Source of the DNA: Gavia stellata
Lineage: Eukaryota; Chordata; Aves; Gaviiformes; Gaviidae
Length of the DNA: 64,000 nucleotides
Direction: 5' to 3'
Assembly: GCF_030936135.1 (NCBI RefSeq)
Contig: NC_082613.1
Coordinates: 1,178,001 to 1,242,000 of the forward strand
A program made the translations under genes and the position numbers. The notes beneath the pieces are model-generated. The model was not told where the DNA came from, did no database searches, and saw only the letters and a list, made by a program, of their open reading frames with translations. This document shows, piece by piece, positions 1 through 15,200 of this stretch (the first letter of the stretch is position 1; each line of letters starts with the position of its first letter).

Positions 1-1431
1 TGGGCGCAGGCGGCCACGGTGTGGGCCTGGTTCTCTGTCCCCAGGGAGGAGAAAAGAGGAAACCCCCGACCGCTGCCCCGTGATGGGGTGCAGGGCATGG
101 GGGGGTGCAGGACACAGAGGGGTGCAGAGCACGGCGGGGTGCAGGGCATGGGGCTCGCGCGGTGCAGCCCAGCTCGGAGGGGCCAGGGGGGCCATGGGCT
201 TTGCTGTCTCTCCCGGGCCCGGTGTTCCCACGCCCAAGGTCCTCCCGGGTCCCCTCTCCAGCCCCACAGCGCTCCAGCCTTCGCTCTGGTTCACCCAGAG
301 CACCCCTGAATTTGGGACAGGGGCGGCAGCAGCAACAGGACCCGCAGCTCCACCTCGACACCGACCATCACAGGCAGAGGAAGCAGCCAGGGCGGCGAGC
401 TCCTCGCCTGCATGAGGGTTTGCATATGTAAATTTTTTAAGAGAAAAAATAACTTGCTGCCGGTAGCCCCGGCATCTGCCTGCCCACGCACCGGCCAGGG
501 GCTGCAGCGCCGTCCCGCAGCCCCCACCGAGGGACAGTGGCTGGGGGTCATCAGCCAGGGGCCATCGGCTCAGGGGACAGTGGCCGGGGGACATCAGCCA
601 GGGGACATTGGCCTGGGGACAGTGGCCAAGGGCCATCACCCGGGGGCCAGCCAGCCGGCGGGGAGCGTGGCCCCATCCCTCAGCGGCAGGAGGCTGCAGG
701 GCGGCGCTGCAGGAAGCCGGGTCCTGGGGCAGGAACTTCCTTTTGTGAAACACCCATGACCCGCAGCTGGCCGGGTGTTGCACAGGCGTCGCTCCCGGGA
801 ATGGGGGACGGCTGCCCGTGGCACGGCCTGTGTCTCAGCGTGCCCCAGCCCCCAGCCCTGCCCTCGCACTGGGGCTCTCGGCAGCAGGATGGGGGACGCT
901 GCACTGGCAGCCCCTGCTCAGGGTGTCCCCGGGGCTGCGGGGGCTCTCAGGTGCTTTCCTGGCAGGAACAGCCTTCCCCGCCGCTCCCCTCCATGTTGGA
1001 AGGCAAATGGTTTACCGGGTTGCGCTCAGGCCGGCAGCACAGGTGGCAGCGGGTCAGCTGTGGCCACCAGCCCCCTCCCATCCCAGCACACCCTCACTGG
1101 CCCCCACATTGCTCTGAGCTCCCCAGGGTCCCACGCTGCCAGGAGCATCCCCCGGGACCAGCCCAGTCCAGCCGTGAGCGCCCCAACTCTGGGAGCGACC
1201 TGCATGTGGCACCGGGGTGGACAGCGTGCCCAGCCAAGCAGCGGCACGGTGCCTTGCAGGGCTTTGAGTAACCCCCCTGCTCCGGCTCGCCCCTGCCGCA
1301 GCAGCCCCCGGTGCCCCGGCTCACCCCCCACCGCAGCAGCCCACCCACCCCAGCTCACCCACCCCAGCAGCCCCCGTGCCCCGGCACAGCCTTTCCCTTG
1401 GGAAGAACCTGCTCCGCTCCCAGCCCTGACA
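1..1431. other. Intergenic DNA left of CCM2L
   Basis: No exon with convincing homology or splice structure was found on either strand. The stretch is GC-rich and has a short imperfect repeat of GGGGACAGTGGCC / CATCAGCCAGGGG motifs at about 538-660. By human gene order HCK would lie further left, but no HCK coding sequence is visible here. Confidence 0.5.
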
Positions 1432-1437
1432 TTTAAT
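1432..1437 (-). promoter_or_regulatory. CCM2L: Probable CCM2L poly(A) signal (ATTAAA)
   Basis: The minus strand reads ATTAAA about 260 nt downstream of the CCM2L stop codon. It is the first poly(A)-type hexamer after the stop, which implies a short 3' UTR of roughly 280 nt. Cleavage has not been observed, so this is inference from position. Confidence 0.5.
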
Positions 1438-1696
1438 TGCAATCTGCAGAAGTTACGGCACATGGTGTTGCTGGCTGGGGGCTCCCCCGCTGCCACGGCT
1501 GCCCTTTGATGCCATCAGCCCTGCCGAGAGCTCCCAGGGCGATGCAGAGCCCCTGTCCCCTCCCGTGGTGACAAAGAGGGGACAATGCCCTCCCTCCCAG
1601 GCACTGGGGCAGAGCTGGGCACCTGGCAAGTCTGGGCTTGGAGGCGCAGCACCGCATTGTCAAGCAGGGAGGGGACCGCTGGGTTTCTGCACTTCC

Positions 1697-5224
<3,528 letters not shown>

Positions 5225-6279
5225 GGCGGGGCCGCCGTGCTGCCTCCTGGCACGGCCGCCCCCACCGCCCTGATCGGCGCCGCTGCGTTTTCCTGTGTCG
5301 GAAACTCCACCAGGATGGCCGGGATGTGAGTTCCTGCCCCTCCTGGGGGGTGCTGGGACTGGGCTGGCCTGGGCTGGGCTGGGCTGGGACAGGATTGGGA
5401 CTGGGACTGGAGCTGGGACTAGGATTGGGACTGGAGCTGGGACTGGGACTGGGGCTGGGCTGGGACTAGGATTGGGACTGGAGCTGGGACTGGGACTGGG
5501 GCTGGGCTGGTACTTGGGCAGAAGCAGGGGCTGAAGTAGGCTGGGACGGGACAGGAGCAGGGGCTGGGGCTGGTTCTGGGGCTGGGCTGGAACTAGGGCT
5601 GGGACTAGGGGTGGCACTTGGGCTGGGACTGGGCTGGGATTTGGGCAGAGGCAGGGGCTGAAGTAGGCTGGGACAGGACAGGAGCAGGGGCTGGGGCCGG
5701 GATGGGGGGTGCCCACGGAACCTGGCTGCGGAGCAGCCCCTGTCCCTTGCTGCTGCAGGGCTCCCCCCTGGGCCTGGGGCTGGTTCTGCTGCCCCATGAC
5801 CCCACATCAGCCCCATCCTCGTGGGGCAGCGCTGGGGGCTCCTGGCTCTCACTGCCGCCCTCCTGCCCTGCCCATGCGGGGCCCTGGCACAGGGAATGGC
5901 ACTGACAGGAGCCTATGCAGCTGCACACAGCACCCCATCCCCATGGCCACCCATGGGGCCTGAGCCCCCCATGGGTCTGGGGGTTGGCCGGGGATCGGGG
6001 CCTCTAGCAGGGAGGAGGTTGGTCTGGCAGCAGCCATGTCCGGTGGCTTCCTCCCTGCACGCTGCATCCTGCCCGTGCACCCCTTCCCTGCCGGCCACCG
6101 CGCAGGGGCCAGCACCGGCCAGGGCCACCGATACCAGACAGGCAGCACCGCTGCAGCCATCCTGCTCCGTCACCCAGCGTCCCCGAACACCCCGGGACAG
6201 AGGGGCAGCGTCCTGCCCTGCTGCAGAGCCCGGGGCATGAGCCGGAGGTGCCGGCAAGGACAGGTTCCCGCAGGCAGGG
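5225..6279. other. CCM2L upstream region, low-complexity DNA
   Basis: This lies between the CCM2L start codon and the presumed end of the XKR7 transcript. The first ~100 bp upstream of the ATG are CpG-rich and probably hold the 5' UTR and promoter. Most of the rest is G-rich simple sequence. No further exon was recognised. Confidence 0.45.
5340..5700. repeat. CTGGGA/CTGGGCTGGGACTGG simple repeat
   Basis: Degenerate tandem copies of 6-bp CTGGGA/CTGGGG/CTGGGC words form higher-order units. One example is the block containing AGGATTGGGACTGGAGCTG, seen twice near 5411 and 5469. The stretch is almost free of stops in several frames, so long open frames across it are artefacts. It lies about 120 bp upstream of the CCM2L start. 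Confidence 0.8.
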
Positions 6280-9278
6280 CTTATTGAAATGAATTTAATA
6301 TCTCATGTTGCAGCAAAATTAAAAATATACAAAAAGTTTGTGGTATACAAAAAAGTCTTGGTACAGACCCCGGCCTTCTGCTCGCCCCTCCGCCCGCGCC
6401 AAGGGTCCCAGAGAAGAAGGTGGCACACAGAGTATTTACAGTACGTGACAGCGGCCGCCAGGTCCCGGCACCGGGGGGGGGGACGACAGGGACGTGGCCG
6501 AGACCCCCAGCAGCCCCCGCTGGGAATGAATGGCCCCGGCCCAAACCTCTCCCCACTCCCTGAAGCCGGGGCGGCCCTGCTGCCACCCCCGGGGGCAACA
6601 CCCCCAGGGAGCAGGACCCCCGTCCCCAGTGGGAGCTTGAGCACCCCTGGAGCTGCCCCCGTCCCGTCCCATAGCACCCAGCTCGGCCCCAGGTCGCGCC
6701 CCCTCACCGCTGTCCTGGTGGGAAGGAGCCGCCGTCCCGGTGCTGCCGCCGGCACCAGGGTGCTGGGTTTGGCTTCCCCTGTGGCACAGGCTGGGCAGGC
6801 GGCAGGGGAGCGGCTGAGCCCCGGGGCCGGGAGCGGGGCCCATGGCTGCCCCCGAGCCCCACTCGTGGCCGGGCTCCCTGCGCCGAGCAGGGCAGCACCG
6901 CGCGGGCAGGGGCTCGCTGCTGCCTGCTGCTGCTGCTGAGATCCCTGCCCCGAGCAGCCCAGGGCTGAGGGTACCGTGGCTTGAGTGCATAGAAAAGTGT
7001 CCCTCTGCCCCACCAGTGCCGCCCTGGGGTCCCCCCGCAAACCCCGGGGTGAAGGGCATGGGGGGCTGCAGATCGCCCCGACTGGCAGCTCCTCTCTGCC
7101 CTCGGGGGACGGGGAGAGGGGCTGGGGCAGGGGGGAGCCCAGAGGAGCTGCCCCGGGATGGTGCCCATTCCCCATGCGACCTGTCCCCATCCGCGGTGGC
7201 TTCGCGGTTCCGCGAGCGGGACCTGGCAAGGAGCCGCTGCTGCCTGGGCACCATGCGGGGGCTGTGGCCGCTCGATGCCTGCAGGGGTGAGCCCCAGCCC
7301 CAGCCCAGCTCCCCCGGCCACCGCCCCCGACCTTCCCTGAGGAAAAGAGACCCCCCCACAGAGCCACCCCACGCCCGGCGCTGCCCCTGGCACAGCCAGC
7401 ACCCATCACCGGGGTCTGCCCATTACCGGCGGTGAAGGAGGGGTGTGGGTCGGGGGGGCCCAGCCCACTGCCCGGCCCCAGCCGTGCTCTGCACCCTCCT
7501 CCAAAAGGGTTTCCGAGGCTTCCAGTTAGCACCAGTTAGCACCAGTGACCCCAGCGACGGCCCACCACAGCCCGCTGTCACCCCAGCCTTCCAGCTACAG
7601 AGAAATGGGAAACAAAAGCAGCATGATGCCACCGACACCGCACACCCGCCCGCCCCGGCTGTGCCAGGGGGGCCAGGCCCCCACGCCGTCCCTCGGGGAC
7701 CCCGCGCCCCAGCACAGTGGGCGGCAGCCAGAGCCATTCCCAGGCGCAGGTCCCCCACACCAGCCCTCCCTACGGCCGGCGCGGTGCCTCGCACGGTGCC
7801 TCGTGGCACGGCGGTGCCGGTGGGGCTGCACATGCTCCCCACCCCGGGGTAGGTGTTGGCACCGCGGCACGGGGCAGCCAGAGACCGGGACCCTGCGGGG
7901 CTGTTGCGGGGGGCACAGGGGGTGCGGAGAAGGCACAGGGGCTGTGGGTGCAGGGGCGAGGGGCCGGGGCGGTGCACGGTGTGGGGTCCAGCAGCTCCCC
8001 TGCCCTGCCAACCCCTGCCAGCCCCCTGCACACACCCGCACGCACCCGCCTTGGGGCACGCGGGGCCCGGGGGGCACAGGGTACATTCAGCGCAGCCCTA
8101 CGGGCGGGGGCACACCAACGGATCTGGGCAGGACGAGGGGACACATTCAAACCCAGAGCCCGGGGCAGCCCCCTCCTCTGGGCAGGCAGGGGGGAGCCCG
8201 GGGGGAGGCAGGATCCTGGCTCAGGTTTATACTGGGGAGCTGGAGGGGGCTGATGCCGATGGGGGGGTGAATGGAAATGCTCCCGGGTGGGAAGCGATGC
8301 CAAACCCAGGAGGGGAGAACAGCTGGGGATGAATCCTGCTTTGGGGAGCCCCGGGAACGCCGGCGGCCCCGCATGCCCCCCTCAGCGGTGCCAGCCAGGC
8401 CCTGCCCCCCCCGGCCGCAGCGGAGGTAGAAAATGTCACACAAAATGTCACCATTCAGGTGAAAACAAACCCGATGAGATGAAGCGGTTTTCTTGGGGAC
8501 AGGGGGGATGACGGGGTGCAGCCATCCCGGCCAGAGCCAGGGGCCCAGCTCAGAGCCGGGGGAGCAGGGTCCGTGCCCACCCACGAGGGGCCCCCCGGGC
8601 CAGGGTCTGCACCCCACGGGGCAGCGGGGACCCCGTGGGGTGGGGGACATGGCTCAACCCTGAGCCGGGGGGACCGAGGATGGAGACGAAGGGGCTCTCC
8701 CAGGGCCAGCGCTGCAGGGTGTGGGGGAAGCAGGAGACATGGGGGGGCTGGCTGGACCCCGGCTGTCCCCTGCCCCAGCTCCCTGGGGGTGACGAGCCCC
8801 ACACACACCCTGGTGCAGCCGTGCTGCAGCCCCACAGCCCTGCCGCGGCCCAGGCACCCGTGTCCCCGTGTGCCGCCCACCTGGGCCACACTGTGCCCCA
8901 CCGTGCCCCAAGCCCTCGCAGCTGCCGGCCCCCAGCCCGGGCTGCCCCCGGTCCCCATCCTGCACCACTGACATGGTCGAGTGCTGCAGGGCCGCAGCAC
9001 CCACTACCTTGGACTCAGGCACCGGTGAGGTATTTTGGCAAAGACGAGCCTTGAGGGGAGCCAGGGCGGCTGCCATGGGGTGGGACAGGGGTCTTGGCTG
9101 CGGGAGGGCGGCGCGGGGGGCGATAGCACCAAGAGACCTCCCAGCCCCTGCCTGCAGGGCACTCAGCACGGCAGCACGGCAGCGCCGGCAAACCCAACGG
9201 AAAGGCAAACGGCTGCAAAGATGCGGGGCGGCCGGGATGGCGTCGGGAGGGCCCCACCGCGGCCCCATGCCCCCCGCC
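6280..9278 (-). other. XKR7: Probable long 3' UTR of XKR7
   Basis: This 3 kb between the XKR7 stop codon and an ATTAAA hexamer on the minus strand at 6294-6299 has no gene-like exon on either strand. The last ~100 nt are AU-rich, unlike the GC-rich remainder, as expected near a cleavage site. A long XKR7 3' UTR is inferred and no transcript was seen. Confidence 0.5.
6294..6299 (-). promoter_or_regulatory. XKR7: Probable XKR7 poly(A) signal (ATTAAA)
   Basis: Minus-strand ATTAAA in a locally A/T-rich patch (about 6280-6350). It is the clearest poly(A)-type site downstream of XKR7 in otherwise GC-rich DNA. Confidence 0.5.
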
Positions 9279-12200
9279 CTACACGGTGGTCTCATACTCC
9301 AGCACTTCCTGGGGGGCACCGGGGGTCCGGTACTGCAGGCGTGGGGTGGTGGGCGACGCGTACTCCAGCGCCAGGATGGTCTTCCGCAGGCGCCGGTCGA
9401 TGAAGTGGGCATCCCAGGCCGGGTACTTCTTCCTGGGCAGGTCAATGCGGATGACGGGCCCCTCTGTCCGCGGGGCACGGGCGGCCGGCGCCGGCGGGGC
9501 GCAGGGTCTCACCTGGAAGACGGGCACGCAGCTGTCCCGCTCCCCTGGCGCCCCGTCCCGCTCCCCTCCTGTAGTCCGTGGCAGCGAGCGGGGGGGGCTG
9601 GTGACGGCGTCCGCGGGAGACCCCGGCGCCGGGGCTGGCCGCTGCCGGAAAATGCAGCCCCCGCCACGGGGGCTGAACATGGGGCCGTTGGGGTGCAAGA
9701 GGCAGTAGTAGATGAACATGAAGAAGATGCCGAGGGCAAAGCTGGAGCTGACCACGCAGACGAGGATTAAGGCGTCGAAGTCGGAGGTGGTCTTGCGGTC
9801 GTAGTAGAGGAACCAGAGGACGGTGAGGGCGGCATTCTCCGACAGCGTGATGACGTAGTAGATACACATGCGGTAGCGGCTCCGTCCCTCCTTGACGTTG
9901 AACCAGCAGAAGATGTAGATGATGCCCACCACCATGTTGTAGATGATCTCCTCCCACTTGGACATGCAGAAGTCCGTCTCACCCTGGATGATCCAGAAGG
10001 TCATGATGCACCAGTGGGTGACGATGAAGATGCCGAAGTAGAGCTGGAACACGGAGGCGAAGAGGGCGAAGGCGATGGCGCGGGCAGCGATGGTGAAGAG
10101 GTGCCACAGGATCTGCACCACAGCCCCCTTGTAGGACATGGGCATCTTGTCCTCTCGCGAGTCCCGCAGCACCTTCTGGTAGGAGGCGATCATCCACGCC
10201 AGGGAGACCAGCGAGGCCGAGGCCGAGAGCCCTGCGGGTGCAAAGAGGGAAGGACAGTGAGAGCCTGCGGCAGCCCGGGGTGCCCCCTCCAGCCGCCTCC
10301 GTCCCCCGCTGAGGGGGCTCTGTCCCTTACCCTGCAGCGGCTCGATGCTGTTCTGCTGCACCATGATGCTGAGCTGCAGCACGAGCTGGGGTGCGCTCTT
10401 CAGGAAGGTCTCCAGCAGCCGCAGCATGCTGATGTCCGCGCTCTCGAACATCATCCGCCAGTAGAAGTGGCGGCGGCGATGCTCGGCCTGCCAGCGACTC
10501 TGCAGCCCCAGGTACAGCGTGCGGAGGTACCTGGACAAGGGGGGGGCAGGAGGGTGAGACGAGCCCCCACTGCCCGGGTGGCTGAGCTCACCTCCCCCTG
10601 CCCATGCCAGGCATGCCCTGTGACCGCTGCCAACCCTCTCCAGCGAGCACTTTCCCTCTGTCCAGGGCCACGGGAAGCCCCCCATGCTGGGGGGCGCACA
10701 GGCTGCAGGGCAGCAGCGATGCTGAGCACATCCCTGTCCCACCCGAGGCCCCGAGATGCTGGGAAGGGGCAGCTTGTGCAAAGCCGACTCAGCACCCTGC
10801 AGCCTTGGGGCTCACCTGGCCATCACCCCAATGCCTACACCGCCATCACAGTGCCCACCCGGCTGTTGCCCCACTCCTTCACCCACCGGTGCTGCCCCTG
10901 CACCCTCTCCCCCCTCACAGGGTCTGGATCCCCTCCCCAGCCAGGGATCCCACCCGCAGCCCTGCTCTCTGGCCACCCGGGGATTTGGGGTGCCCCAGCC
11001 CAGCACCACGTCTGGCTGCTTCTCAAAGGGGATATTTTGGTCCCGGCTGGCGTGGAGCCCACCCTGCCTCCCCCTGCCCCAGCCAGGACGTAGGCACCAG
11101 CTGGTCGTGCCGCGGTGCCCGCGGGAAGCTCCCAGGCGCTTGTGCCGGCACTGCCTCGGCTCTTGGCAGGGCTGTGGGTGCAGGCACACACCGGCCCTGG
11201 CCATCTGGTTGTCGGCCGGGGGTCAGCGGAGATGTGCGTGGCACCGACGCACGCGTCAGCTGAGTCACTGCCACCAGGGACCCCTCCTTGCAGCACCGGG
11301 CCAGATCCGGGCACCGCAGGAGGGGACACGGGGCCGGATGGGCAGGACATCCCTGGGCAGCCCTGCCTGCACCATGGGCCGGTGGCTCCGCTGCCTCGGC
11401 AGAGGGAGCTGGATGAGGAGGAAAACAGAAAGATGAAGCAGGACGACGTCAGGCCGTAAAGCTTCCTCCCAGCCAAGTAACACCCTCACGCAGAGCGACG
11501 ACCTCTCTATCAGCTCCAGAAAGCACTGCCAGCCGATTCCATTAGCCCGGAGCACGGGAGAAACCCTGATCCCAGCACTTTCAGCTCATCCGTCAGCAGG
11601 AGGAGGCAGGAGCTGGCCCTGCTCCCGCTGCGGGTGACCCCACCCCTGGGCTGCACAGCCCCGAGACCACGGTGGGGGCCATCAGCTGGGGCCACCGAGG
11701 CCCCTGTGCCACCCTGCTGCCATCTGCTCCCACCTCGGGCAGTCCCACCGGCTCCCTCGGCATGTGGGAGGGCAGGGTGGGCACGCTGGTCCCACGGGGC
11801 TCCCGTGGTCCTCCCCAGAGAGGCCGATGACGCCCCGGCAGCCCCCTCACTGCCTGCCCCATCCCCTCCCACCGCCCTGCCGGGAGCCCCAGAAAGCCCC
11901 CCCGAGAGCTGGTGGCCGGGCAAGATGTTTCTGTCGGCAAATAACGCGATTTTACTAGTTCCGCCCCAGTTCCAGCGGGTGCCGATGGCTGTGGGGGCCA
12001 GCCCACAGCCCCGCAGCCAGCCCAGCTCCAGGCCCCCGCCGGCTCCTTTGCGCTGGTGTCAAAATGATGTTCTAATGCCCATCTCGGGGAGGAGCAGCTA
12101 ATTTTAGTCTTTGCTGCAGCCTGTCCCTCGCTGCTCGGGGCCGTCCGGCTCCCAACATAGATTTGCACCCCGGTGCCGCCTGCTCACAGCCAGCCAGGCC

Positions 12201-15200
12201 AGCGCTGCCATCGCAGCACTGCCGTGGCCGCTGCCCCCCAGCCCCTCTCCCTGCCAGGCACTGCTCCTGGCCCCGGGGACGGACCCCCCTCGCTGGCAGG
12301 GTGTGAACCAGGGGACAGCCTGGGGACAGGGTGCACAGCCTAGGGGGAAAGCAACAGGAGAAGTGATGCAGAGCCAGGGATGCCGCAGGGCATCGCTGCT
12401 GGTGCCAGGGCACCCATGCGTGAATGGGGCCCAGGCACTGGCGACCTCATCCTCTCCCTGTAATCAGCCTCACTAATTGGGCTTGTCAGTGCCGTGATCC
12501 CGCCGTCTGCGGTGCACAGCAGCCCCCCCGCGCACAGACCCCAGAGCCGCACTGTCCCCGGCTCCTCAGCCGCTCAACAAGTGACCCGCGGCCTCCCCCA
12601 GCTTTCGGCGGGGGCACAATTATCGTCCCGTCTTCCTGTCAGCTCCACAGATCTCATTAAAATGAGATTTCATCTCCCATCGACTTGCCAGAATGAAATG
12701 TTGATTCTTATTTGTTATGCATTTGATCATCCCTTCGTGTTTCAGCCCAGAGAAACATCCCCACGCGCTGACAGCGCACGGCGAGCGCTTACCAACCCAG
12801 CGCCGCAGCAGCTGTGTGGCGAATACAGAACCAACCACTCGAAAAAAAATAATTTAATTTTCAAAAAACTGACGATGAGGCAGAAATCTACTGCGAGAGC
12901 TCTCAGGGCTAATTGCTCCCCACTTTGTATTACAAAGAGGAACCCAACGAACCCCAGCAGCGGGAAGGTGGTGGGCTCGGGCGGGTGCCAGGTTGCCGGA
13001 GCTCCACCATGGCCAGGTTTGCTGGAGCCCTGCCGCGGCGGGGTTTGCCGCCAGCATCACCGTTCTCCCAGCTACTGACCCCATTTTTCAAGTGCTGGAA
13101 GAAAAGAAGTGCGAGGAGAAAAAGCCCGGCCCTGGTTATAACCAAACCCACTAATTATCGTCCTGAGATGGAAAAGGACAAGGGAGCCCCTGGTCTAAGA
13201 GTGAGCGATATGGAGTACGATTTTCCTAGAAGGTAATTTGGGATATCATCCCTTAATCCTTTATTTAAACAAGGAGAAAATTTCTTCCCTGTTGCAGCCA
13301 TTTTAATCCCTTACACATCCCGCCAAGTCAGGTCATCAGGGAGAGCTGCACGTGCGCCCGGCTGGCACATCACTGCGCCAACAAAAGCCCCAGCATCCTG
13401 CTGTCCCCACACCCCAACGTGCCCTCGGTCCCCGGGGCAGACAGGAGCAGCCGGCACCACTCGCGCTCAGGGAAATGCCCGGTCCAGCCCTAAAAAGCCC
13501 TTTGTCCTGTGCATCGGGGCCGGGCGGGGACCCCCAGCAAGTGACTGACCCCTGCGCTGGGTCCTGCAGCAGGACAAGCTGACACCCCAAAGCTGGGTGC
13601 TCCCAGGGCTGAGAGGGCTCCCGAGCAGGCAGAGCAGAGCCCTGGGGAGTGGGGGGGGGCGGGGGGGGGGCCAAAACCTGCGGGTCCCAGCTCTGCCACC
13701 CCCCGTGAGCCCACCCAGCTTGGAAGGCATCTGTGCCCCGTGGGGCTGCCACTGGACTGGCATCAAGATGGAGGGGTGGCACTGGGTCCCCAAGCCAGCA
13801 GACGTTGGGGGGACACGGGCTGATGGGTGACTTTCAGGGAGGACCTGCAGGTGGAGAGGGCACCCTGGTCTGGCCCTGGTGACCCCCAGGCAGTCAAACC
13901 AGCTGTGATCCTGGGCTAAAGCAGACATGGGGGCACAACAGGCACAGGCAGGGCTGTCCCCAGCACAACGGGACCCACAGAGGCACACCAGCCAGCTGCC
14001 AGCCCACGGAGGTGGGCAGGGGACCCCTGGCACACTGCTGGGTGGGAGACACATCCCTTCCCTTCGGTCTTTCTTTGGTGAAAAAGCTGGTGACTTTTTA
14101 TGACCAGAGCGGATAACAATTCATGAGCTGCAAAACCATTCATGAAGCACACCCTGAGCGTGGCAGTGGCCCGTCCCCCAGCCAGGCCCGCGCCGCTACT
14201 GCTTACACAAGCACATGGTCATGCAACCGGCACCGTCTCCGGAGAGCATCCACGGCGGAGCATTTGCATGTGCATCATGAACGCGCCGATGACAACTAAC
14301 TTCAGCAGCTTCTCGCAGCAGCTTTAATTTGGGATAATCTCAGAGTTAGTGCTCGGAGCTGGCGTGCCTTTGCGCCCTGTATTTTTGTGATTTGGGGGTC
14401 TTTGTCACAGCTGGGGCTCGGGGCTGCGCAGCGATGGATTTGGTAGGGGTGAGACCCGCCGAGGTGATCACAAGGCAGGGAGGAGGCAGATAAATCATGG
14501 AAGGGGGAGATGTTTGGCAAGGGGCACAGTGCCCTGGCCAGGGAAAAGCCTTCCCTTTACATGCAGCATTTATTCAACACTTCTTAAACTGCCACATCCA
14601 CCTGCACTGGATCCAGCCTCACTAATGGGTTTAGCAAACTGCATTTAACTGGTCACCCGAGCTAATCCCAAATCCCGAGATTAGAAAGAGCCTCATCTGC
14701 AGCTTGAGACCGACAAGTCCTGGAGAGTCAGTGCTGAGAGTTACCGCTTTAATTGGCTTAAGAGCCTCCGTGGTGCAGCAGATCAGGAGAGCGCGGCTGA
14801 CACCAGTGGGAGCAAAGCCCCGGACTGCAGCCTGGCCCCAGCTCAGGCCAGGATCAGGCAATTGCCCGCAGGGCACCGGGGCCAAGGCTGGCTGCAGGCA
14901 GGCTCAGCAGCCGGTGGACCAGAGAGCTCCTGTCCTCTCCCTCACCAGCTCCTCCAGCACATTAAAGCAGGGTTCGCACCCCTCCTGCAGCCAGCATACC
15001 CGGAGCTCGAGGGGATGGAGTGGGATCAGGGAGGGGCAGGCAGTGGCTGTGTGGGGAAGGGAAGGGGCAGGAGCCCCTCTAGCACGGTGCATGCTGCACT
15101 GTGAAACGAAGTTAGACATCCCAGGAGCATCCCAGGAAAAGCAGCAGACAAACACACGCATGCAGACAATAGGGAGTGGAGGAGCCTCCGTACTACAAGA

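Noticed and set aside
9279-10781. A single 500-codon XKR7 frame across 10331
   Set aside because: The frame happens to be open through the intron between the second and third coding exons. Canonical GT-AG sites and homology show that stretch (10232-10330) is intron.
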